Assembly: GCA_030057555.1 (NCBI GenBank)
Contig: JASGUU010000008.1
Location: forward strand, 1-37,193
Length of the DNA stretch: 37,193 bases
DNA from: Bacillota bacterium
Lineage (GTDB): Bacteria; Bacillota; Clostridia; Saccharofermentanales; Fastidiosipilaceae
Reading direction: 5' to 3'
Shown: piece after piece, positions 8,969 through 16,216 of the stretch
Layout: every line of letters starts with the position of its first letter
Numbering within the stretch: position 1 is the stretch's first letter
Translations under genes and position numbers: made by a program
The notes under the pieces: generated by a model
Seen by the model: only the letters and a program-made list of their open reading frames with translations
Database searches by the model: none
Told to the model about the DNA's origin: nothing

Positions 8969-9034
8969 CTGGGTTCAGGGCTCCCTTCCAGCCGCGGCAC
9001 CTGATACTGCGCCCGGGCCGCCAAGTCTGGGTTT

Positions 9035-9062
9035 ATCTTAGGCCGCGGCATGTCTTTGTCAA
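9035..9062 (-). promoter_or_regulatory. Sigma-70-type promoter for the GNAT/PIG-L unit
   Basis: On the minus strand TTGACA is followed after 16 bases by TAAGAT, about 67 bases upstream of the GNAT start codon. The -35 is a perfect consensus and the -10 matches four of six. The spacer is one base short of ideal. No other gene lies between it and the GNAT start. Confidence 0.6.
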
Positions 9063-9172
9063 TCGGACGGATTCGCCCGGAGTTATCTCCAAGCAAAGAG
9101 ATTTCGCCTTCTCCAGCCATTCTCATGTGTAAACATATGCTTATTTCGAAGCTGAAAGCTGTCCGCTAACCG

Positions 9173-9352
9173 GGGCAGGAACGGGATATTGGCCAGGGAT
9201 GGACAAAAAATTCGCTGGTGCCCCTGAAAGCGGGCAGGAACGGAAATTTTGGCCAGGGATGGTCAAAAAATCCGCTGGTGCCCCTGAAAGCGGGCAGGAA
9301 CGGAAATTTTGGCCAGGGATGGACAAAAAATCCGCTGGTGCCCGAAGTTCAG
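9173..9352 (+). repeat. 60-bp tandem repeat array A, three copies
   Basis: Three head-to-tail copies of a unit beginning GGGCAGGAACGG and containing GGCCAGGGATGG, a run of six A, and CCGCTGGTGCCC. The first copy is 59 bp, the next 60 bp, and the last diverges at its 3' end. Copies are almost identical. The unit length is a multiple of three, so the plus strand stays open through it with a 20-residue period, which creates a spurious reading frame. Within each unit CCAGGGAT can pair with ATCC-G-CTGG across a purine-rich loop. The array lies between the divergent GNAT and kinase genes. The same unit occurs in opposite orientation at 18612-18823. Confidence 0.9.
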
Positions 9353-9444
9353 GGACAGTTGTCTCTCTACCATCTAATCAGACCTGGTCAAGAGCAAGTA
9401 ACGAAAACTGCTGGATAGATTCTGGCGCAGTGAACAGCTTCCGG

Positions 9445-9465
9445 CCGCACTGCACGACAGTGCGG
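9445..9465. other. Perfect 8-bp inverted repeat upstream of the kinase gene
   Basis: CCGCACTG and CAGTGCGG flank a five-base loop (CACGA). No T run follows on either strand, so it does not look like an intrinsic terminator. It lies 110 bases before the kinase start and could be an operator or a leader hairpin. The rest of the 9353-9575 interval shows no gene. A TAAGAT near 9526 could be a -10 element, but no matching -35 was found. Confidence 0.4.
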
Positions 9466-9575
9466 AAAGACCCTGCACTCCCAGTCTCCCCGCACGGTCT
9501 GAGCCATGCTCTGCTACCATCGTTGTAAGATGCAAAGCTGCGACAAAGCGGAACGCTACAGAGGGAGGCAGTGAA

Positions 9576-10511
9576 ATGGCCACGATTATCGGTATGGATG
9601 GCGGTGGCACCTCAACCCGCGCGGCGCTCTACTCCTTGACGGCGGAGGGCGTTGGCGCCTGCCTGCGTACGGCGGAGAGCGGCTCGTCCAACCTCAACAG
9701 CAGCACACCCGAACAGGTGCGCGCGAATCTGGCCGGGCTTCTGGCCGCCCTTGATCCACGCGATGCGGTGGCCACGGGCCTCGGCGCGGCCGGCGTCACC
9801 ACCCCGGGCGTCAGCGGGGCGCTGCGCGCCATCCTGCTGGAGCTCGGCTGCCCGGCCCCGGTCGTCATCGCCGGCGACCATGAGGCGGCTCTCTGCGGCG
9901 CCTTCGGGGACGATCCCGGCATCCTGCTGATCGCCGGCACGGGCTCGGTCGCCTACGGCCAGAGCCGCGATGGCCGCCTCTGTCGGGCCGGCGGCTACGG
10001 TCATCTCATCGGCGACGGCGGCTCGGCCTTTGCCATTGGCCGCGCCCTGCTCGCCGCCTACGTTCAGTCAGTGGACGGCAGCCGCCCCCGGACGCCCCTC
10101 CTCACCGCCCTCGCCGCGCAGCTGGGCGACACACCCGATGCCGTCATGGCGCGGCTGATGCAGCTCGCCTACCGCCAGCCCTTTGACAAAGCCCCCATCG
10201 CCCAGCTCGCCCGCCTCCTTGACCCCGCTCTGGCCGCGGACGATCCGCTGGCCGCCGAACTCGCGGCGGACGGCACCCGGGAGCTCGCCCTTCTGCTGGA
10301 CACGGTGGCCGCGCAGCTGGGCGAAAGCGAGATCGAGGTTGTTCTCGCCGGCGGCATGCTGAGCCACAATCCGCGCTATCGCGGCCTCCTGCTGGAGCGC
10401 CTCGCCGCCGCGCCGGTCCGCTACGAATTCGTCGCGCCCCGCTCGGATGCCGTGTTCGGCGCCGCGGAGCTCGCCCGGCGCGCCTTGACGGCACCGCTGG
10501 GACTCAGGTAG
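9576..10511 (+). CDS. BadF/BadG-family N-acetylhexosamine kinase (NagK/MurK-like)
   Basis: A 311-residue kinase of the ASKHA fold. It shows the phosphate-1 loop GMDGGGTSTRA (6-16), the presumed catalytic base Asp101 in AGDHEAALCGAF, the phosphate-2 loop GTGS (121-124) and GGYGHLIGDGGSAFAIGR (139-156), typical of GlcNAc kinases in the BadF/BadG/BcrA/BcrD family. Clostridial MurK, which phosphorylates both GlcNAc and MurNAc at O6, is of this type and length. With murQ and namZ 4-5 kb away and no PTS gene in sight, production of MurNAc-6-phosphate for MurQ is a reasonable inference. GAGGGAGG lies ahead of the ATG. Its last 91 bases overlap the 3' end of convergent tsaB. Confidence 0.9.
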   Translation: MATIIGMDGGGTSTRAALYSLTAEGVGACLRTAESGSSNLNSSTPEQVRANLAGLLAALDPRDAVATGLGAAGVTTPGVSGALRAILLELGCPAPVVIAGDHEAALCGAFGDDPGILLIAGTGSVAYGQSRDGRLCRAGGYGHLIGDGGSAFAIGRALLAAYVQSVDGSRPRTPLLTALAAQLGDTPDAVMARLMQLAYRQPFDKAPIAQLARLLDPALAADDPLAAELAADGTRELALLLDTVAAQLGESEIEVVLAGGMLSHNPRYRGLLLERLAAAPVRYEFVAPRSDAVFGAAELARRALTAPLGLR

Positions 10512-11209
10512 AGCGGCCGCAGTTCCCGGGCGGGCACGCCTGACGGTGTCGCCAGATACCGCTGCCAGGCGAGGGCGGCGAGGCCCCCGGGGCTCGGGGC
10601 ACTGAGGTCGATGAGCGTCTGCTCCTTCGTGAGCGAGGCAAAGGCGGCCCCGTACTCCGGATCGCGGAGAGCGGCGGCGGCGCCATCACCGCAGATGATC
10701 AGGTGGCTGTCGGAGAGATTCTGCTCCCCGAGAACGTCAAGGAGCACCTGATAATGATCGACAACAGGGCCCGCCAGAAGCTCGAGGCGGCCCCCTTCGG
10801 CAACCCGGTGCAGACCGAGATAGGCGCGGCGATTGCGCGCGTCAATCAGGCTGAGGATATAAGCACCGGGGGCGGGAGCGGCTGCCAGGCTGGCAGAGTG
10901 GGCGAGGGCGTCGAGGGTGCCGAGCGGCAGGGCCTTCCGTCCGCTGGCGGCAGCGAGGCCGAGGGCTGTCGCGAGGCCGACGCGGATGCCGGTAAACGAG
11001 CCGGGCCCGACCGTCGTCGCAAGCAGCGTGGCATCGGAGACCCGGCGGCCGGCGGCGGCGGCGGTTTCGTGCAGCAGGGCGAGCAGATGGCGGCTGTGCC
11101 GGCGGAGGTCGGGGAGGCTTTTGCCTGAGAGGCAAACTCCGTCGCGGACATAGGCTGCCGTGCACCGGGCCAGACTGGTATCAAAGACAATAAGTTCAGG
11201 TACAGACAT
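10421..11209 (-). CDS. tsaB: tRNA threonylcarbamoyladenosine biosynthesis protein TsaB
   Basis: TsaB is the inactive paralogue of TsaD that helps assemble the t6A37-forming complex with TsaD and TsaE. The 262-residue product has the N-terminal strand LIVFDTS, the RHSRHLLALL stretch, the signature GPGSFTGIRVGL (68-79) and a C-terminal ELRPLYL sequence as in homologues. The start MSVPELIVF at 11209 fits the family; the longer frame upstream is not homologous. It overlaps the tsaE 3' end by 14 bases. After ELRPLYL it carries a tail of roughly 28 residues, making it longer than the usual 230. That tail is encoded opposite the 3' end of the kinase gene. tsaD is not in the window. Confidence 0.92.
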   Translation of the reverse strand: MSVPELIVFDTSLARCTAAYVRDGVCLSGKSLPDLRRHSRHLLALLHETAAAAGRRVSDATLLATTVGPGSFTGIRVGLATALGLAAASGRKALPLGTLDALAHSASLAAAPAPGAYILSLIDARNRRAYLGLHRVAEGGRLELLAGPVVDHYQVLLDVLGEQNLSDSHLIICGDGAAAALRDPEYGAAFASLTKEQTLIDLSAPSPGGLAALAWQRYLATPSGVPARELRPLYLSPSGAVKARRASSAAPNTASERGATNS

Positions 11210-11702
11210 GCAGCTCCGGGACAGGCTCCTCACTGAGCCTCGCATCGAGGGCGGCGGCGACGGGAGGCGGCAGGCAAAGTGCGATGCGGCGTGTCTCGCC
11301 GTCGGCCGCGAAGCGGATCGCGATCGTGTCGGCGGGCAGGGCGCCCGCGATGTTCCGGGCCCACTCGATCGCCAGCAGGGCACAGGGCTCGTCAAAGTAG
11401 AGGTCCAGGCCGGCAGCGTTGAAGGCATCGCCGTCGGGCAGACGCCAGGCATCCATGTGGACGAGAATGATTTCGCCGGCGGCATCAACATGCTCGAAGG
11501 CGAGGGCAAAAGTCGGACTCGCCACCCGGTCCGGCAGTCCGAGACCATGGGCGAGTCCGCTTACAAAGACCGTCTTCCCCGCCCCCATCCCGCCGTCCAG
11601 GGCGAGAACCGCAGGACGCGGCAGCAGGGGCGCGAGCCTGGCCGCCAGCCCGCGCGTCGCGGCAGCGCTCAGGCTGCGGTAGACGCGGCACTGGGGCTCC
11701 AC
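11196..11702 (-). CDS. tsaE: tRNA threonylcarbamoyladenosine biosynthesis ATPase TsaE
   Basis: TsaE is the small ATPase that turns over the TsaB-TsaD complex in t6A synthesis. The 168-residue protein has Walker A GGMGAGKT (37-44), the SPTFAL switch (62-67) and HMDAWRL (82-88), all usual. It starts four bases after the rpsI stop and overlaps tsaB, so rplM-rpsI-tsaE-tsaB form one transcription unit. The length fits the family (about 150-160), with a slightly long C-terminus. Confidence 0.93.
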   Translation of the reverse strand: MEPQCRVYRSLSAAATRGLAARLAPLLPRPAVLALDGGMGAGKTVFVSGLAHGLGLPDRVASPTFALAFEHVDAAGEIILVHMDAWRLPDGDAFNAAGLDLYFDEPCALLAIEWARNIAGALPADTIAIRFAADGETRRIALCLPPPVAAALDARLSEEPVPELHVCT

Positions 11703-11706
11703 CGGC

Positions 11707-12111
11707 TTAACGCTTGGAGAACTGCGAGGCTTTACGCGCTTTTTTGAGACCGTACTTCTTCCGCTCCTTCATGCGGCTGTCGCGGGTCAGGAAGCCGGCG
11801 CGCTTGAGCGGGGCGCGGTAGGCTTCGGCATCCGCCTCAACCAGGGCGCGGGAGATGCCGTGGCGGATCGCGCCGGCCTGGCCGCTGAGGCCGCCGCCGT
11901 GAACTTTGCAGATGACATCGTACTTCGTGATGCTGTCGGTCAGATTGAGGGGCTGACGGACGATAAGCTTCATCGTCTCGAGGCCGAAGTACTCCTCGAT
12001 GTCCTTATCGTTGATGGTGATCCTGCCCTGTCCCGGCAGAATGCGGACTCGCGCCACCGCGTTCTTGCGGCGACCGGTACCCCAGAAATACTCTTTTGCT
12101 GCTCTGGCCAT
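11707..12111 (-). CDS. rpsI: 30S ribosomal protein S9
   Basis: A complete 134-residue S9. It begins with the [13 protein letters not shown] segment typical of S9 and ends in the conserved basic tail [12 protein letters not shown], which reaches toward P-site tRNA. It follows rplM after a 17-base gap, the near-universal L13-S9 pairing, and shares the rplM promoter. Confidence 0.98.
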   Translation of the reverse strand: MARAAKEYFWGTGRRKNAVARVRILPGQGRITINDKDIEEYFGLETMKLIVRQPLNLTDSITKYDVICKVHGGGLSGQAGAIRHGISRALVEADAEAYRAPLKRAGFLTRDSRMKERKKYGLKKARKASQFSKR

Positions 12112-12128
12112 ATGTCAGGTTCCCTCTC

Positions 12129-12557
12129 TCAGATATCCAGCGCGATCGGCTGCTGGGCGGCGTGCGGATGCGTGGGTCCGCTGTAGACTTTCAGCTTCTT
12201 CGCCATCTGGCGGCCGAGGGCGGACTTGGGCAGCATGCCTTTGACCGCGTGCTCAATGATGCGCTCGGGGCGCTTCGCCAGCACATGGCGGTAGGGCGTG
12301 TATTTGGCACCGCCGGGATAACCGCTGTGCGAGAAGTAGGTTTTCTGATCGGCTTTCTTCCCGGTGACCAGAACCTTCTCCGCATTCACGACAATAACGA
12401 AGTCACCGCAGTCGAGAAAAGGCGTATACATTGGCTTGTTCTTCCCGGTCAGGATACGGGCGATTTCGGTCGACAGGCGGCCGAGAGTCTTCCCTTCGGC
12501 ATCCACCACATACCAGACGCGTTCGATCTCGCCGGCCTTGGCTACATAGGTTTTCAT
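12129..12557 (-). CDS. rplM: 50S ribosomal protein L13
   Basis: A complete 142-residue L13 ([20 protein letters not shown] to the C-terminus), the same length as in E. coli. Landmarks are [25 protein letters not shown] and the [10 protein letters not shown] segment. Two ATGs stand in tandem. The second (12557) has GGAGG six bases ahead and is preferred over the one at 12560. A longer frame up to 12656 is not homologous and overlaps the promoter. It is the first gene of the rplM-rpsI-tsaE-tsaB unit. Confidence 0.98.
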   Translation of the reverse strand: MKTYVAKAGEIERVWYVVDAEGKTLGRLSTEIARILTGKNKPMYTPFLDCGDFVIVVNAEKVLVTGKKADQKTYFSHSGYPGGAKYTPYRHVLAKRPERIIEHAVKGMLPKSALGRQMAKKLKVYSGPTHPHAAQQPIALDI

Positions 12558-12594
12558 CATATTCCTCCATGGCGCGTGTTGAAGGCGCCCCGCC

Positions 12595-12623
12595 ATCCTA
12601 GCGACAGCCGGGGCGCCTGTCAA
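12595..12623 (-). promoter_or_regulatory. Near-consensus promoter of rplM with a GC-rich dyad
   Basis: On the minus strand TTGACA and TAGGAT are separated by exactly 17 bases, about 38 bases upstream of the L13 start codon. A perfect 8-bp inverted repeat (GGCGCCCC at 12610-12617, GGGGCGCC at 12584-12591, both read on the minus strand) starts directly after the -35 and ends around the expected start point. It therefore brackets the -10. Because most of the left arm is upstream of the transcript start, this is more likely a DNA-level site than an RNA hairpin. Confidence 0.8.
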
Positions 12624-12689
12624 GTGCCATTTCATTTTAGCGAACTGATTCGCCAAAAATCTCTGTTTTTCGCGCTTTATCGCCTGAAA

Positions 12690-15600
12690 TCAGGCTTCGT
12701 TCTCTGGTTTTCCCTCAGCCGATGATCCGGCTGCGTCTGCGGCCGGTGTGGCGGCATCGGCGGCGCTGAAGTCCGGCGGCATGGAGAAGCTCTCCCCGCT
12801 GTCGCCGGCGGGCGTTTCAACCCCGGGCTGAGCGTCAGCATCGGTAACAGGCTCTGTTGCCGCGACATCTTCCACTGCCGGCGGGTCGGCCGGGGCAGCG
12901 GCCGATTCAGCGGCGGCCGCGGCCGCCTCCGCCTGCTGCCGGGCAAACTGGCGGCCCCGCCAGCGCGACTGGCCGAAGACATAGTCGTCCTCAGCGTCCA
13001 GATCATGCTCCGGCTCCGCAGTCTCAGCATCAGCATCCGGGGCATCGTCGCGGTCCGGCTCGACGAAATCCGCTACCTTCTCCGGCCCCGAAGCGGCATC
13101 CGCCCCCGGCGTGAACTGCCAGCCGCGCTCGCGGCTCATCTGGCGCAGATGCTCTTCGCGGGCGGCGTCGATGGCAGCGGCATCCTGGCGCGCGGCAGCG
13201 AGACGGCGCTGCTTCAGCGTGTAAATCAGCGTCAGCAGCAGCAGCAGCAGCAGCGAGCCGAGCGAAATCATCAGGCCGGGCATGAAGCCGGCGGGTACAA
13301 AGTGCAGATTCACGGCGTGGCTGCCGGCCGCGAGAGGCAGGGCAGTGAGACCGCCGGCGAGGCGGATGAGCTCGACGGCTTCGCCGTCAACGCGGGCCTG
13401 CCAGGCGGCGTCATAGGGGATTGAGAGGAACAGCAGTCCGTCCTCTGCCGCCGTCACCTCACCGTCAACATGGTTCGAGTTGAAGGCCGTGACACGCATA
13501 CCGCCCTCGGCGAGCTTCTCCGCCGCCGCCACAAAGGCCGGCTCATCCATACCGGCGGCATAGAGCTTGAAGTTGCCACCCTTGTCTTCCTTGAAGCGAT
13601 AGGTGACGCGGATCGTTTCACCGGGATCGCAGAAGCCTGCATCGAAGATCTCCGGCTTGTTGATGTTGCGCGTTTCGTAGTAGACCTGCTCGGTCGCGGG
13701 CGGCTCCGTCGCTCCGGGGTCGCCGGACTCGCTGTCCCTGCTGGCACCGGCGGCGGCTCCGGCCGTTTCCGGATCCCCGCCCGTGTTGTCCACCGGCGCG
13801 ACAGGTCGCGTGATTTCGATGGTGACATCCATCGTGCGCGTCGAATCGACGTAGAAATAGATATGCTGAGCCACCGGATTGATGATCCGGGTGACGACCT
13901 CACCCGCGAGGGCGGAGTCGATCACGTTGTACTGATAGCCCGTCTGGCAGTTGCCGCTGGGCATGTCGAAGTTCGAGACCGAATCGGTGACAATCTCGGC
14001 GGCGTAGAAGGCAGGGGCGAAACCGCCGGATTTCGCGAGAAAACTGTTCTGCTTGTCAAAGGGCGAGCCGACTGTCGTATTCCAGCTCTCCAGCTGGTTC
14101 GAGACCATGAATCCGATGGGCAGGGCATAGGGGTTGCGGTAGGTGTAAAAGCCCATTTCCCCCGCGTTTTCGCGCAGCGGCTCGAGGAGCGGGTCGCGGA
14201 TGGCGGCGTTCTTGTTTATCAGATAGCGGATGCCGAAAATCGCGTTGTAGAGATGCGTCGACGACATGTACTTATAACTGTTGATGTTGTTGCCGTGAAA
14301 GCCCAGTTCCCGCATCAGCCTGGCGGTCTTCTCATAGGAGGTCGAGGCAAAGAGCGTAAAACCCGGATAGCCGTAAAGGGCGGGGCTGTTGGTGGTCTTC
14401 TGCTGAATCATCTCGAGGCGGTAGAAGTCGGAGTCCTCGGACCGGATCCGGGCCACTTCGTCACGCATCTCGACACAGTCGTCAATAAAGCCGTTGCGGC
14501 CGGTAAAGTGCTCGTTCTTGTTGACCTGCCAGATGCCGAGGGTTGTCGACAGCAGCAGTTCCGTCATGAAAAAGAGCACCACGACCAGAGCCATCTGCCG
14601 GAACTGGATGCCGCCACGGCCGCGCAGCGCGAGGGCGATGGTGTGCAGCAGCAGAAAGAGAATGGAGATCAGGGCGGTGGTGTGCGTGACCTCGGCGGGA
14701 CTCAGCTTTTCGGCCAGGATGACAAAGACAATGCCGCCGGCCGCACCCAGCGCCAGCATCTTCGCCGACACCGCACCGAGGCTGCCGAGCGCCCGGTAGC
14801 ACATGATGATCAGCAGCAGGCTGTAGACGAAGGCATAACGGTAGGGCAGCTGGTTCGGGTAGTGCATGCCGTGCCAGAGAAAATTCAGCACATTGGAGTT
14901 GAAGCTCATGTAGAGGAAGCACAGCAGTCCGACATGCCAGACCTTCTCCGAAAGGCGGATGCGCGGCGCCACGACATAGAGCGGCAGCAGGATGAAAACC
15001 GGCAGACCCATGTAGACGTTGGGCAGGCCGTCGCGGATGGCGGGCTTGACATTCGGCAGATGGCGCGTGAGGAAGTCGAAGAAATTGAAGCTGAGCGACC
15101 AGGTCTGCGGCATCTTGTCGTTCGTGGCGCTCGTCAGCTGCAGGGCGAGCCAGGTCGGCAGGGCCATGAAGGCGGCGATGCCGCCGGCCAGCAGCGAGAA
15201 GAAGGCGAATTGAGCGAAGCGTTTGGCAAAGTACAGCACCGGCCGCCGTCGGGCCGCCGCGAGCCCCGGGGCCGCCGAGAAATAGGCAACAAAGAAATAT
15301 AGGGCCGTGAAGATGCAGACAAAGACGGCGATGTAATAGTTGACGATGATGGTGCCCGCGAGCGCGAGCGTATAGAGCAGGAAGCGGCCGTCGCGGATGA
15401 GGCGGGTCAGGCCGAGGATGACCAGCGGCAGCAGGAGGATGGCGTCGAGCCACATGATGTTCCAGGCATAGGCGATCATGAAGCCGGAAACGGCAAAGGC
15501 CGTGGCGAAGACCACTGTTATCCAGTCGGTGGCCACATCCGAGGTGTAGTTGTTCTCTTTGGGCTCATGCGCCCCGATCGTGCGGATGCCGTACGGTGCG

Positions 15601-16136
15601 AAGCCCGACTGCAGCATGTAGGCCGAGGTCAGGCCGGTGAGGCCGATCTTCAGCAGGGTCAGCACCGTCACCGCCTCGGTCAGATGAACGGGCGGGAATA
15701 ATACCAGAATGAGGTTCAGCGGCGAGGCCAGATAGTAGGCGATGAGGGCGTAGAAGTTGATGCCGAGGCCGCCATGCCAGCTGTAGAAGAGGTTCTGGCC
15801 GTTCAACAGCTTATGGCGCAGCTCCGAGAGGAAGGGGGCATACTGGTGGTAAAGGTCGATGGTCAGCGGGGTCGCCGAACCCTTCCCGATGGAGGGAAAC
15901 AGTTCACCGATGGGCCAGAAGCCCTGAACCGCATAGGCAAAGGCGAATATCAGCAGCGGGCAGAAAAAGCTGAGCAGCAGTACGCGCCAGGGCCTGAGCG
16001 GCAGATATTCCGAGTTTCTCCGGGAGCGGCCGAGACGCCGGTCCAGCTTACGCCTGGCGTGTTCGAGCGAATGCGATTGACCTCGCAGCATGGTGGGACG
16101 CAGTCCCGCAGTTTTCTCGCTTTTGCCCATGGACAC
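12690..16136 (-). CDS. Large YfhO-family membrane protein with acidic C-terminal tail
   Basis: An 1148-residue protein of the YfhO family, large multi-pass proteins with a GT-C-like membrane part. Some members are linked to glycosylation of lipoteichoic acid or other envelope polymers. A basic cytosolic N-terminus precedes a first helix near 52-70. Typical family sequences follow (DLYHQYAPFLSEL, FYSWHGGLGINFYALIAYY). About a dozen helices reach to near residue 540, then there is a large extracytoplasmic domain, and a last helix near 985-1010. The final 130 residues are rich in Ala, Pro, Glu and Asp and probably cytosolic and disordered, which is unusual. The start is a GTG at 16136 with GGAGG seven bases ahead; the ATG at 16130 is the alternative. 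It follows the methyltransferase gene on the same strand. Confidence 0.85.
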   Translation of the reverse strand: MSMGKSEKTAGLRPTMLRGQSHSLEHARRKLDRRLGRSRRNSEYLPLRPWRVLLLSFFCPLLIFAFAYAVQGFWPIGELFPSIGKGSATPLTIDLYHQYAPFLSELRHKLLNGQNLFYSWHGGLGINFYALIAYYLASPLNLILVLFPPVHLTEAVTVLTLLKIGLTGLTSAYMLQSGFAPYGIRTIGAHEPKENNYTSDVATDWITVVFATAFAVSGFMIAYAWNIMWLDAILLLPLVILGLTRLIRDGRFLLYTLALAGTIIVNYYIAVFVCIFTALYFFVAYFSAAPGLAAARRRPVLYFAKRFAQFAFFSLLAGGIAAFMALPTWLALQLTSATNDKMPQTWSLSFNFFDFLTRHLPNVKPAIRDGLPNVYMGLPVFILLPLYVVAPRIRLSEKVWHVGLLCFLYMSFNSNVLNFLWHGMHYPNQLPYRYAFVYSLLLIIMCYRALGSLGAVSAKMLALGAAGGIVFVILAEKLSPAEVTHTTALISILFLLLHTIALALRGRGGIQFRQMALVVVLFFMTELLLSTTLGIWQVNKNEHFTGRNGFIDDCVEMRDEVARIRSEDSDFYRLEMIQQKTTNSPALYGYPGFTLFASTSYEKTARLMRELGFHGNNINSYKYMSSTHLYNAIFGIRYLINKNAAIRDPLLEPLRENAGEMGFYTYRNPYALPIGFMVSNQLESWNTTVGSPFDKQNSFLAKSGGFAPAFYAAEIVTDSVSNFDMPSGNCQTGYQYNVIDSALAGEVVTRIINPVAQHIYFYVDSTRTMDVTIEITRPVAPVDNTGGDPETAGAAAGASRDSESGDPGATEPPATEQVYYETRNINKPEIFDAGFCDPGETIRVTYRFKEDKGGNFKLYAAGMDEPAFVAAAEKLAEGGMRVTAFNSNHVDGEVTAAEDGLLFLSIPYDAAWQARVDGEAVELIRLAGGLTALPLAAGSHAVNLHFVPAGFMPGLMISLGSLLLLLLLTLIYTLKQRRLAAARQDAAAIDAAREEHLRQMSRERGWQFTPGADAASGPEKVADFVEPDRDDAPDADAETAEPEHDLDAEDDYVFGQSRWRGRQFARQQAEAAAAAAESAAAPADPPAVEDVAATEPVTDADAQPGVETPAGDSGESFSMPPDFSAADAATPAADAAGSSAEGKPENEA

Positions 16137-16216
16137 ATCCGGACCTCCGAATCAGCGTGCCGGCGCCGCCCGCAGGTCATTTCGACGGCAGGATCCAGGC
16201 GCACAGCCACGCGCCA

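Noticed and set aside
9173-9352. CRISPR array
   Set aside because: The 60-bp units are directly adjacent with no variable spacers, and no cas genes are near. The same holds for 18612-18823 and for the 71-bp array at 34004-34262.
9445-9465. Intrinsic terminator
   Set aside because: A perfect hairpin, but no T run on either side in either direction.
9199-9528. Protein with 20-residue repeats (KKSAGAPESGQERKFWPG)
   Set aside because: The frame is open only because the repeat period is a multiple of three. No ribosome site, no continuation outside the array, and the copy at 18612-18823 is open in several frames.
13470-15302. 610-residue plus-strand open frame
   Set aside because: It lies opposite the YfhO gene, has the composition of an antisense shadow in GC-rich DNA and no recognisable motif.
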